Assembly (NCBI GenBank): GCA_036382775.1
Contig: DASVHD010000012.1
Location: 1-64,000, forward strand
Reading direction: 5' to 3'
DNA from: a bacterium
GTDB lineage: Bacteria > Hydrothermota > Tepidihabitantia > SM23-42 > JAOAFX01
DNA length: 64,000 nt
The notes under the pieces are model-generated. The model was not told where the DNA came from and did no database searches. It was given only the letters and a program-made list of their open reading frames with translations. The number at the start of each line of letters is the position of its first letter. The first letter of the stretch is position 1. This document shows, in pieces, positions 16,501-23,365 of this stretch. The position numbers were made by a program, and so were the translations under genes.

Positions 16501-17124
16501 CAGAGAGATCTCGTTGCCCCAGGTCATCACGGCGCAGTTGATCCGGCCCACCCATATTTCCGGCGCCCGGTCGCCGGTGTGACCATCATAAACACAATCC
16601 GCATCGCTGTCGACCCATGTTCCGTCAAGATCCATGAGGAAAAGCTCGATCGGGAACTCTTCACGTCCCTCGGCACTTTCGTATTCGTACCAGGCGAACG
16701 GCACGTTGCCAATGAAAACCGCTCCCACCAGTTCGCTGTCCAGCAGGGCTGCCAGGTGACTTCTCAGGCCCGTGGCGTTCCAGCCCCGGACCGTGTCGAC
16801 GCGCACGTCATACGCTTCAAGGACGATATCACTGACATAGAGGTTTAATGAATCAAGGATATAGGGATAAAGAGGGGCATAAACAACGATGTCAACTAGC
16901 GGCGCTCGGCCTCCATTGCCGGACAGACGGGCAGATGCCGCCTTGCCGATGGCAAAAGGCTCCTGGATGAGCCGCTGATTCTTCAGGCACCATTCCTGGT
17001 AAGCCGTCTGCGGCTGTTCATAAGGATCCGTGTATCGCAGCCGTGTTATGCCGGCTTGACTGAATATCATTCCCGGCATGATAAAAACAGCCGTGCATAT
17101 CAAAATATAAAATGACCTTTTCAT
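13576..17124 (-). CDS. Secreted gingipain-like (C25) protein with propeller, Ig-like repeats and sorting domain
   Basis: 1182 residues. Signal peptide about 1-23. Residues about 60-410 look like a C25 (gingipain/caspase-fold) peptidase: APEIWVGRINC, QINSHSSPW (candidate catalytic His), NLFQCSGTRFVEENFIGG (candidate catalytic Cys), GLLAIGSAK and GDPLLKPK. Residues about 430-800 repeat W.VWQ.DRSG.W.I.., like a beta-propeller. Three MPNGGE.W..G..D.IRW repeats follow, related to those of the protein at 482. The last 80 residues are a Por-type sorting domain (NPW, VYDASGRL, LSAGIYFV). It is probably secreted and processed. Start has AAGGAGG upstream. Confidence 0.8.
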   Translation of the reverse strand: MKRSFYILICTAVFIMPGMIFSQAGITRLRYTDPYEQPQTAYQEWCLKNQRLIQEPFAIGKAASARLSGNGGRAPLVDIVVYAPLYPYILDSLNLYVSDIVLEAYDVRVDTVRGWNATGLRSHLAALLDSELVGAVFIGNVPFAWYEYESAEGREEFPIELFLMDLDGTWVDSDADCVYDGHTGDRAPEIWVGRINCAVMTWGNEISLTNNYLSKIHRYRTGGFGMPQKALAYDDDDWSGFGDCDLDYLYDTVVVVNSNNTTTAADFRNRFNDPYEWVQINSHSSPWANTFKNNSGYAGTVFNFEEWFADPTFLFVNLFQCSGTRFVEENFIGGCYIYNTMNGLLAIGSAKVGSMLHFSDFYGRLDTGISIGEAFEAWFAQWGITDVDWFYGMCICGDPLLKPKQTGYYAVKSPRRPAGFSSLLSWSSPQPVDLHAESDAFVSAIVDGQGRLWASWVTGRSTTYGRTEICASRRQANGSWTTPAIVDAFEYWDFSPFMYCDSLGRATVSWSRCFGRNYDVFNSYYTGSAWSTGTMVSSRAANDMYPAMTLDGDKRFWVTLERWTHLNGDIYCRYYDGSTWQPMFAVTVDSANDYRPSMATDSSGIAWVAWTSERWEYNRNIYVKNYNPASGHWENLRRLTSNQSQDQDPKICVDGSGTVWVVWTTWRNGNSDIYGSHYDGVSWSNAQPVVSDSGRDEHPVLVTDRDGYLWCIWQSDRSGEWEVMAKFYRDDAWQDSSVISASTFKDIMPAVTLDDSGYVWVLWQTNRNGSWDIYASRILSDLIPPQVTVVMPNGGEIWNVGDVDTIRWTATDNVAVDTVSLWYSTNSGSSWINVAHGLANTQAYAWTVPATPSEQCLVRVVAYDKFPNAAEDVSDAVFTIRDAISPVVTVHYPNGGEEFSPGEIDTIRWLATDNIGLDSVALLFSPDSGQNWTYLVSPPVSDTMHEWTVPYVHSERCLIKAEAFDLSNNGVDDVSDSLFKIIDTGMPFVEVLVPNGGEVWYWNEVHAIQWLSMDNVGIDSADIYLSLDGGATYPVFVVHIAGDDSSYDWTIPETTSYECLIRVTSYDVAGNSAYDVSDSLFIIGQVGILQDGSIPRYFAVYGPSPNPWTDKFYMRLQLPQRQYVKIFVYDASGRLTGKIADRQLEAGYYSFDWNGKGLSAGIYFVTIETGEYQKTVKTILVE

Positions 17125-17200
17125 AACAACCTCCTTACATGATTAATGGACAAAGGGTCAAAATAACAATATACCGATATCGGTTGTTGTCCATCTCAAT

Positions 17201-17228
17201 ATTATAATTCCAAATACGTTATTGTCAA
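17201..17228 (-). promoter_or_regulatory. Promoter of the C25-like gene
   Basis: Minus strand TTGACA (17223-17228), 16-base spacer, TATAAT (17201-17206). The leader is about 70 bases and ends with AAGGAGG. Confidence 0.75.
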
Positions 17229-17270
17229 CAGACTTAATACTCGGAAAGCCGGCGCTATTACCAGACCTCC

Positions 17271-17771
17271 TCAATAGACGCGGTACTCAACCGTTGTCTT
17301 TTCGAATGAATCCAGGACATCCCTGCGCTTGATATATCTCAAGCCGAACAGCATGATGGCGAGACACGGCGATAAAAGTACCAGTATGGCAACGGTAATG
17401 AATATACTACCGCCCAGACCGTGTTTTCCCGCAAATGATATAATCGAGCAGAACGCCAGCACGCCCAGGAATGATTTGGCAGCTTTAGGGTAAAACTTCA
17501 GAGCCCAGCGCGCCCGCATCGCGATGCCCAAGACCGCCAGCGAGACCACCAGATGGTAAACCAGCGGAATATACATCAGACTGAACCTGAACGACACCGT
17601 ACTGCTTGAGGACGGCGTTAAGATCGGGAAAATGAAGATCAGGGCACCGATCAGCAGGTAGACAAGTACAACGGCAAAATATGCGATCATGAACCGGTCC
17701 TGATAGACGGCTATTTCAAAATCCCATTTTCCTTTTTTCTGCGGGTCATTACCGGCATTACCAATTGTCAT
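17271..17771 (-). CDS. Four-helix membrane protein of unknown function
   Basis: 166 residues with four hydrophobic segments, at about 30-50, 64-84, 99-114 and 120-145, and a charged tail (IKRRDVLDSFE). No recognised family motif. It is a separate unit upstream of the C25-like gene on the same strand. The fragment at 37250 ends with a similar FLKRSDVRKVF tail, so both may belong to one loose family. Confidence 0.6.
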   Translation of the reverse strand: MTIGNAGNDPQKKGKWDFEIAVYQDRFMIAYFAVVLVYLLIGALIFIFPILTPSSSSTVSFRFSLMYIPLVYHLVVSLAVLGIAMRARWALKFYPKAAKSFLGVLAFCSIISFAGKHGLGGSIFITVAILVLLSPCLAIMLFGLRYIKRRDVLDSFEKTTVEYRVY

Positions 17772-17780
17772 TTACCAGTA

Positions 17781-17809
17781 ATATTAGCACAACAAATGAT
17801 AGATGTCAA
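17781..17809 (-). promoter_or_regulatory. Promoter of the membrane-protein gene
   Basis: Minus strand TTGACA (17804-17809), 17-base spacer, TAATAT (17781-17786), nine bases before the ATG, so the leader is at most a few bases. Confidence 0.55.
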
Positions 17810-17835
17810 GGTGTCAAGGTTATGTAAAAAAGAAT

Positions 17836-17985
17836 TTTTAAAAACCCTTATTACTGCGCTGCCATTTGCGTCTTACATCATTCTCGTTTTTGCCAAAATA
17901 TTGAGTATCCCTTACCGGGGCCGTTTCATCAACTTAGAAATCTATGATAAAAAACGGGGTAATCATCCTTATATCACTGTAATCT
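17836..17985 (+). pseudogene. Decayed coding remnant related to 10690-10800
   Basis: A frame opening at 17796 reads KTLITALPFASYIILVFAKI and continues through INLEIYDKKRGNHPYITV past the promoter at 17989. A similar decayed segment precedes the first cold-shock gene. There is no ribosome site, so I treat it as a remnant and not a live gene. Confidence 0.3.
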
Positions 17986-17988
17986 CAA

Positions 17989-18016
17989 TTGACATCAGAC
18001 TTTCTTTTGTTATAAT
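17989..18016 (+). promoter_or_regulatory. Promoter of the ABC export operon
   Basis: Consensus TTGACA (17989-17994), 16-base spacer, TATAAT (18011-18016). The ATG of the 23-codon ORF lies six bases after the -10, at the expected +1. Confidence 0.75.
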
Positions 18017-18022
18017 CTGGCC

Positions 18023-18094
18023 ATGGACGCCGAAATGATTGAGAAACTCGCCCGGCAAACACAGATCGTTAAAAACGGGTTGCCGGACAAATGA
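18023..18094 (+). CDS. 23-residue leader ORF coupled to the membrane-fusion protein
   Basis: MDAEMIEKLARQTQIVKNGL plus three more residues. The stop TGA shares bases with the ATG of the next gene (ATGA). The start sits at the predicted transcript end, so it would be read as a leaderless message and could deliver ribosomes to the downstream gene. It may be a true small protein, a regulatory leader peptide, or the remains of a regulator N-terminus. Confidence 0.45.
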   Translation: MDAEMIEKLARQTQIVKNGLPDK

Positions 18095-18984
18095 AGTTGA
18101 AAAAAAAGACCATTGCGCTCGTAGCCGGTATCGCCGCTTTCATTGCCGTATTATTGCTGCTTATCTTTTGCGTTTTCAATAAGAAATCACGCGGTATTAC
18201 CGGTTCAGGCATGATCGAGGTCTTGGAAATACAAATTTCTGCAAGGGTCGGGGGTCAGATCCAGTCGCTCAAAGTTAAAGAGGGCGACAGCATCAGGGAA
18301 GGGGATACTATAATGATCCTTGACCACCGCGAACTGATAGCCCGGGAAAAAGCAGCATCCGCCGGTCTGGTTATCGCCGAACAATCCATCCAGGAGATCA
18401 AGGCGAAGAAAAACGATCTGGAAAAGAATGTTGAACGCTTCCGCGGGCTTCACGATTCCGGTGATGTTCCGGACAATGAATACGAAGCCATCCTGACCCA
18501 GTGGAAAGTCATCCTGACGCAGGAAACCAGAGCAGATGCCAGCCTAAAAGCAGCCCGGGCGCAGCTTGAACTGATCCAGACCCAGATCGCCGATGCCTAC
18601 ATTGTCTCACCGCTATCAGGCGTGATCCTGGCGCTCAACTATGACAAAGGAGAAACCGCCTTTCCGGGATTCGTGCTCGCGAAGATCGGCGATCTCCAGA
18701 CCGCAACGCTAAAGGTCTTTGTGCCGGAGCAGGATGTCGGAAAGATCACCCTTGGACAAAGCGCGCGGGTCTTCGTTGACGCCTACCCGGCTCAAATTTT
18801 CGACGGAAAAGTTACCTGGATCGCCAGTGAATCGGAGTTCACGCCCAGGAATATCCAGACCAGAGATGAACGCGCCCAGCTTGTTTTTGCGGTCAAGATA
18901 ACAATCCCCAACAAATCACAAAAACTGCTGCCGGGGATGCCAGCTGACGCCGAGATCGTGGACCATGGCAATAGTCGCCAGTAA
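18091..18984 (+). CDS. HlyD/YbhG-type membrane-fusion protein
   Basis: 297 residues. One N-terminal membrane anchor (about 8-30), then a split lipoyl domain (GMIEVLEIQISARVGGQI, VKEGDSIREGDTIMILD), a coiled-coil hairpin (about 85-165), the second lipoyl half (SPLSGVILALNYDKGE) and a beta-barrel (VFVPEQDVGKITLGQSARVF). It should link inner-membrane ABC permeases to the outer membrane. It opens the operon MFP, ATPase, ATPase, permease, permease and overlaps the next gene by 20 bases. No TolC-like gene is seen nearby. Confidence 0.85.
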   Translation: MKLKKKTIALVAGIAAFIAVLLLLIFCVFNKKSRGITGSGMIEVLEIQISARVGGQIQSLKVKEGDSIREGDTIMILDHRELIAREKAASAGLVIAEQSIQEIKAKKNDLEKNVERFRGLHDSGDVPDNEYEAILTQWKVILTQETRADASLKAARAQLELIQTQIADAYIVSPLSGVILALNYDKGETAFPGFVLAKIGDLQTATLKVFVPEQDVGKITLGQSARVFVDAYPAQIFDGKVTWIASESEFTPRNIQTRDERAQLVFAVKITIPNKSQKLLPGMPADAEIVDHGNSRQ

Positions 18985-19894
18985 TGGTCTATACAAGACA
19001 TTCCAGCAAACAACCGCTGTAAGCAACATAGATCTTTCCATAAATAAAGGAGAGATATTCGGGATCATCGGTCCGGACGGCGCCGGCAAAACGACCCTGC
19101 TCAGATTATTGACCGGCATCCTCAGACCCGACCGCGGCAGCATCCAGCTCTGCGGTATCGATATCGCCGCCTCGCCCGAAGCGATCAAAGAAAAGATCGG
19201 CGTGGTGCCCCAAAATTTTTCCTTATATCCGGACCTGACGGTCGATGAAAATCTGTCGTTTTTCGGGCAGATCTACCAGATACCAAGGAGCGACTTCCAT
19301 GAACGGCGGCAAAAACTCCTGCAAATAACCCGTCTGGAGCAATTTACACGGCGCCGGGCGGAAAAATTGTCCGGTGGCATGCAGAAAAAACTGGCGCTGA
19401 TGTGCAGCCTGCTCCATACGCCCGAGGTGCTCATCCTTGATGAACCGACAACCGGCGTTGATCCCATATCCCGGCGCGAGCTGTGGGATTTTCTGTATGA
19501 GCTTCTCGCCGGCGGCATAACCATCATCGTCTCAACCCCCTACATGGACGAAGCGGAACGATGCTCGCGCGTCGGATTCCTGTACCAGGGCGAACTGCTC
19601 TTGGTCAGCACGCCCAATGAGGTCAAGTTGGGATACCCATACTCGCTGTACGAAGTCGAGCTGAAAACCGGTGATGTCACGGCGCTGGTCCAGGATCTGC
19701 GCGCGCAAAAGGAAAGCATCGTTGACGCCTACCCGGTGGCGAGGACCATTCATATGGTTGTGCAAAAAGACGGTCAGCACGCCGTGGAAAAACTGCTTGC
19801 AGCCCGGCCCGAGCATCCGGATTTCAGGCAAATGGCACCGAATTTTGAGGATGTGTTCATCTCGGTCATCAGGGGGAAAAATGCCAGTGCGTGA
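18965..19894 (+). CDS. ABC transporter ATP-binding protein (first half of a YbhF-like pair)
   Basis: 309 residues. Walker A GPDGAGKT (36-43), Q-loop VVPQNFSLY, signature LSGGMQKK and Walker B VLILDEPTTGVDP are all intact. The C-terminal 80 residues are the extension typical of drug or sodium export ATPases. In E. coli YbhF two such ATPases are fused. Here they are separate genes, split by a repeat-B copy. Confidence 0.9.
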   Translation: MAIVASNGLYKTFQQTTAVSNIDLSINKGEIFGIIGPDGAGKTTLLRLLTGILRPDRGSIQLCGIDIAASPEAIKEKIGVVPQNFSLYPDLTVDENLSFFGQIYQIPRSDFHERRQKLLQITRLEQFTRRRAEKLSGGMQKKLALMCSLLHTPEVLILDEPTTGVDPISRRELWDFLYELLAGGITIIVSTPYMDEAERCSRVGFLYQGELLLVSTPNEVKLGYPYSLYEVELKTGDVTALVQDLRAQKESIVDAYPVARTIHMVVQKDGQHAVEKLLAARPEHPDFRQMAPNFEDVFISVIRGKNASA

Positions 19895-19998
19895 TCAGGA
19901 ACAAGGAGCTTCTCCCGTTATGCGGGATACTCGGTTTTGTAGCCCAATCACAGATTTGGGTAAAAACGGTATCGATGCGTCCCCCAATCAGCGTGGCG

Positions 19999-20057
19999 GA
20001 CTTACTCGAAGAATAAAATGTTATACTGTTCGAGCGAACAAGGTGAGTCGAGAACTT
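19999..20057. repeat. Palindromic repeat B, copy 3 (inverted)
   Basis: Reverse complement of the element at 10603-10657: CTTACTCGAAG, then TTATACTGTTCGAGCGAA, GTCGAGAACTT. It lies inside an operon, between the two ATPase genes, so it cannot be a strong terminator in this orientation unless the operon is attenuated here. Confidence 0.75.
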
Positions 20058-20069
20058 CCTTGATATAAC

Positions 20070-20984
20070 ATGAAAGCGATCGAGGTCAAAGAGTTATCCA
20101 AACATTTTAATCGGTTCACGGCGGTGGATAACATCACTTTTGCCGTTGACCAAGGAGAGATCTTCGGATTCCTGGGCCCGAACGGCGCTGGCAAAACGAC
20201 CACGATCAGGATGCTTTGCGGTATTCTCAAACCGACATCAGGCAGCGGTCATGTCGCTGGCATGGACATCGTGCGTGAAAACGAGAAGATCAAGGCACAT
20301 ATCGGGTACATGACCCAGAAATTCTCGCTGTACCAGGACCTGACGGTCGAGGAGAACATAGCATTTTTCGCCAGCATTTACCACATCGATCCTGAAAAAA
20401 TAGATACCGCAAAAAAGCGCGCATTGGAGACCGCGGGGTTGATCAATATGAAAAAGCACCTGACCAGGGATCTGCCCGGAGGGTTCAAACAGCGTCTATC
20501 GCTGGCATGCGCGCTCATGCATTCGCCGTCCATCGTCTTCCTGGACGAACCAACCGCAGGCGTCGACCCGCTGGCGCGGCGCTGCTTCTGGGACATAATC
20601 TACCGCCTTAAGAACGAGGAACACACTACGGTCTTTGTGACCACGCATTATCTGGACGAAGCCGAGCATTGCGAACGGATCGCGCTTATCAGACAGGGCA
20701 GGATCGCCGCCCTGGGCTCGCCCGCCGATCTGAAAAGCCGCGTTCGTGACAGGGTCATGGTTGTGCAAGGAAACCCGTTCGCCTCAATGAAGCATTTTTT
20801 TGAAAAAGAACCCGGGATCACGCAAGTCATACCGTATGGTCTATCACTGCACGTTTTTACCCGCGATGACAAAGATCCAGATGACCTGAAGGCAGGGCTT
20901 CACAGATCCGGCGTTACGGTCTCTCGCCTGGAAGACATAAGTCCGTCACTTGAGGACGTCTTCATTTCCCTGTCATCGGAGTGA
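20070..20984 (+). CDS. ABC transporter ATP-binding protein (second of the pair)
   Basis: 304 residues with Walker A GPNGAGKT (36-43), Q-loop MTQKFSLY, signature LPGGFKQR (second residue Pro where Ser is usual) and Walker B IVFLDEPTAGVDP. It is closest in pattern to the second half of YbhF. The permease gene starts one base after its stop. Confidence 0.9.
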   Translation: MKAIEVKELSKHFNRFTAVDNITFAVDQGEIFGFLGPNGAGKTTTIRMLCGILKPTSGSGHVAGMDIVRENEKIKAHIGYMTQKFSLYQDLTVEENIAFFASIYHIDPEKIDTAKKRALETAGLINMKKHLTRDLPGGFKQRLSLACALMHSPSIVFLDEPTAGVDPLARRCFWDIIYRLKNEEHTTVFVTTHYLDEAEHCERIALIRQGRIAALGSPADLKSRVRDRVMVVQGNPFASMKHFFEKEPGITQVIPYGLSLHVFTRDDKDPDDLKAGLHRSGVTVSRLEDISPSLEDVFISLSSE

Positions 20985-20985
20985 C

Positions 20986-22116
20986 ATGCGCACGATCGCG
21001 ATCATCAGAAAAGAAATATATCATATCCGCCGGGACATCCGCGTCCTTTATTTCGCTTTTGCCTGGCCCGTGATGCTGCTGATGCTTTTCGGCTACACGG
21101 TCAGCTACGACCTCACGAACATCCCGATCGTATTCTGCGATCTGGATAGAACGAGCGTCAGCCGCGGATTAATCGGCAAGTTCGACGCGACCGGGCTTTT
21201 CAATGTCAAGCTAAAGGACCGGTTCTCGTGGGAAATAACCCGGTCCGTGCTAGACCGCGGCGTGGCCAAAGCCGTTATTATAATCCCTTCAGGTTTCAGC
21301 AGAAAACTCGACCGGCTTGAACCGGCGGATCTCCAGATCCTCGTCGATGGCAGCGACAATAACAGCGCCGGCGTCCTGCTCGGTTATTCAAACGGCATTA
21401 TCCAGGATTTTTCGACCCATAATACTCAGGACGAGTTCAACCATCATGGTCTGCGGGCCGGATCAACGCCGCCCGTTTCCCTGGACATGAGATTTCTTTA
21501 CAACCCGTCGCTGAAAAGCCAGAATTTCACCGTGCCCGGGCTGATCGCGGTCATCATGATGATCATCGGCACACTTCTGACCTCGCTGACGATCTCCACT
21601 GAATGGGAACGAGGCACCATGGAGCAGTTAATGTACACGCCGGTGAAACCTTACGAGCTGATCATCGGAAAACTCGCGCCCTACCTGGCGATCGGTGTGC
21701 TGCAGATGACGCTGGTCCTTTGCATCGGCATCTTCGTTTTCGGCGTTCCCTTTAAAGGCAATCTGCTCCTCTTTTACCTGAGCTCGTTCCTGTTCCTCGG
21801 TGGCGCTCTTGGTGTGGGTCTGTTCATATCGCTTATTTCCCGGTCGCAGCAGCTCGCGGCTATGATCTCGTTTTTAACCGCTTTCCTACCCGCGTTCATG
21901 CTGTCAGGTTTTATCTTCCCGATATCGAATATGCCCCTGGTCCTGCAGGGACTGTCCTATCTTGTGCCGGCACGGTACTTCCTGCATATCGTGCGCGGAC
22001 TGTTCCTAAAGGGTTCGGGACTGGATATCCTGTGGCCGGAATTCCTTGCCATGCTGATATTCGCGTTGGTATCCGTCATCATCAGCGTCATAAGGTTTAA
22101 AAAAAGGCTGGCCTGA
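20986..22116 (+). CDS. ABC-2 type permease, YbhS/YbhR-like, first
   Basis: 376 residues starting MRTIAIIRKEIYHIRRD. One N-terminal membrane helix (about 22-42), a large extracytoplasmic domain (ending near LYNPSLKSQNFTVPGLIAVI), then five more helices. I choose the ATG at 20986, just past the stop of the ATPase gene, over an in-frame upstream start at 20950. Likely partner of the permease that follows, exporting drugs or lipids. Confidence 0.85.
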   Translation: MRTIAIIRKEIYHIRRDIRVLYFAFAWPVMLLMLFGYTVSYDLTNIPIVFCDLDRTSVSRGLIGKFDATGLFNVKLKDRFSWEITRSVLDRGVAKAVIIIPSGFSRKLDRLEPADLQILVDGSDNNSAGVLLGYSNGIIQDFSTHNTQDEFNHHGLRAGSTPPVSLDMRFLYNPSLKSQNFTVPGLIAVIMMIIGTLLTSLTISTEWERGTMEQLMYTPVKPYELIIGKLAPYLAIGVLQMTLVLCIGIFVFGVPFKGNLLLFYLSSFLFLGGALGVGLFISLISRSQQLAAMISFLTAFLPAFMLSGFIFPISNMPLVLQGLSYLVPARYFLHIVRGLFLKGSGLDILWPEFLAMLIFALVSVIISVIRFKKRLA

Positions 22117-23246
22117 TGAAAATACTCGCGGCCTTTATAAAAAAGGAGCTGACGCAGACCCTGCGCGACACCAGGATGAGGTTCGTGCTATTCGCTGCAC
22201 CCCTGATCCAGCTCATCATCTTCGGCTATGTCGCGACAACCGACGTGAAAAACATCGCCTTTCATGCCGTTGACTTCGACCGCACATCGGCCAGCCGCAC
22301 CCTGGTCTCCGCTTTTACGGCCAGCGGCTATTTCAAGGAGATCCTTGCTGATGACGACAGTCGAAAGAACGTAAATGCCGATCCGGAAATTGCGCTGCGC
22401 TCCAATCAGGCCGACGTAGTCCTGGTCATACCACCTGACTTTTCACGGAAGTTATCAACGAACATCACCGCTCATATCCAGGCTCTGGTCGACGGCTCTG
22501 ACGGTAATGCCGCCACTATTATCAAGGGGTATATCGAACAGATCTTTTATGAATGGACACAAAAACAAATAATGGCCAGCCTGCACTCCCGCGCCACAAC
22601 GCCGTCCATCAATCCCCGGATAACGGTCCTTTTTAACCCCGAGCTAAAGAGCTCGCATTTCATGGTGCCAGGCCTTATCTGCATGATCCTTTTGCTGTTG
22701 ACCGCCATTCTGTCCGCGATGGCGATAACGCGTGAAAAGGAACTCGGTACATTGGAGCAGATCCTTGTTTCACCGCTCAAGCGCTGGGAGTTCATCGTAG
22801 GTAAGACCCTGCCATTTGTGCTGGTCGGTTTTGTTGATGTTCTGTTGATCCTGGGCGTGGCAAAACTGCTTTTTGACATACCGGTAAGAGGCAACCTGCT
22901 TTTGCTGTCTTTCTCAAGCCTTATATTTCTCTTCACAAGCCTGGGTATCGGGCTGATCGCGGCGACCGTCTCCAGAACCCAGGCGCAGGCGATGCTTACG
23001 GTCATGCCCATTATGATGCCAGCATTTTTATTATCCGGACTTTTCTTCCCCGTTGCCAGCATCCCGGAGGTCCTCCGCTGGATCCCCTATATCAATCCCA
23101 TCACGTATTTTCTCATCATCGTACGGGGGATCCTGCTCAAAGGCCTGGGTATCGGCATGCTGTACCGAGAAATATCAGTGCTCATTGTTTTTGGCATCGG
23201 TTTCCTGACCATCAGTTCGATGTTTTTCCAAAAAAAACTCGGATAA
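22116..23246 (+). CDS. ABC-2 type permease, YbhS/YbhR-like, second
   Basis: 376 residues with the same topology: N-terminal helix, outer domain ending in LFNPELKSSHFMVPGLICMI and a five-helix C-terminal half with EKELGTLEQILVSPL. The start codon shares its first base with the stop of the previous gene, so translation is coupled. Last gene of the operon. Confidence 0.85.
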   Translation: MKILAAFIKKELTQTLRDTRMRFVLFAAPLIQLIIFGYVATTDVKNIAFHAVDFDRTSASRTLVSAFTASGYFKEILADDDSRKNVNADPEIALRSNQADVVLVIPPDFSRKLSTNITAHIQALVDGSDGNAATIIKGYIEQIFYEWTQKQIMASLHSRATTPSINPRITVLFNPELKSSHFMVPGLICMILLLLTAILSAMAITREKELGTLEQILVSPLKRWEFIVGKTLPFVLVGFVDVLLILGVAKLLFDIPVRGNLLLLSFSSLIFLFTSLGIGLIAATVSRTQAQAMLTVMPIMMPAFLLSGLFFPVASIPEVLRWIPYINPITYFLIIVRGILLKGLGIGMLYREISVLIVFGIGFLTISSMFFQKKLG

Positions 23247-23264
23247 TCCGTCATCTGATTATCC

Positions 23265-23317
23265 GTCATTCCATGCTTGACACGGAATCCATGGATTCCC
23301 GCCTCCGCGGGAATGAC
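23265..23317. repeat. Palindromic intergenic repeat with GTCATTC ends
   Basis: Begins GTCATTCC and ends GGAATGAC, with inner GGAATCCATGGATTCC and CCCGCCTCCGCGGG palindromes. This type of repeat is scattered in many bacterial genomes. It lies between convergent genes and may help end both transcripts. Confidence 0.6.
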
Positions 23318-23365
23318 AAGAAAATAAAAGCTGCGGGGTTATGGGGATACGTAGAACGCACGACA

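Noticed and set aside
16276-16848. 190-residue plus-strand frame
   Set aside because: Antisense to the C25-like domain; no start signals.
20950-20985. Upstream start of the first permease
   Set aside because: Overlaps the ATPase end; the ATG at 20986 gives the family N-terminus.
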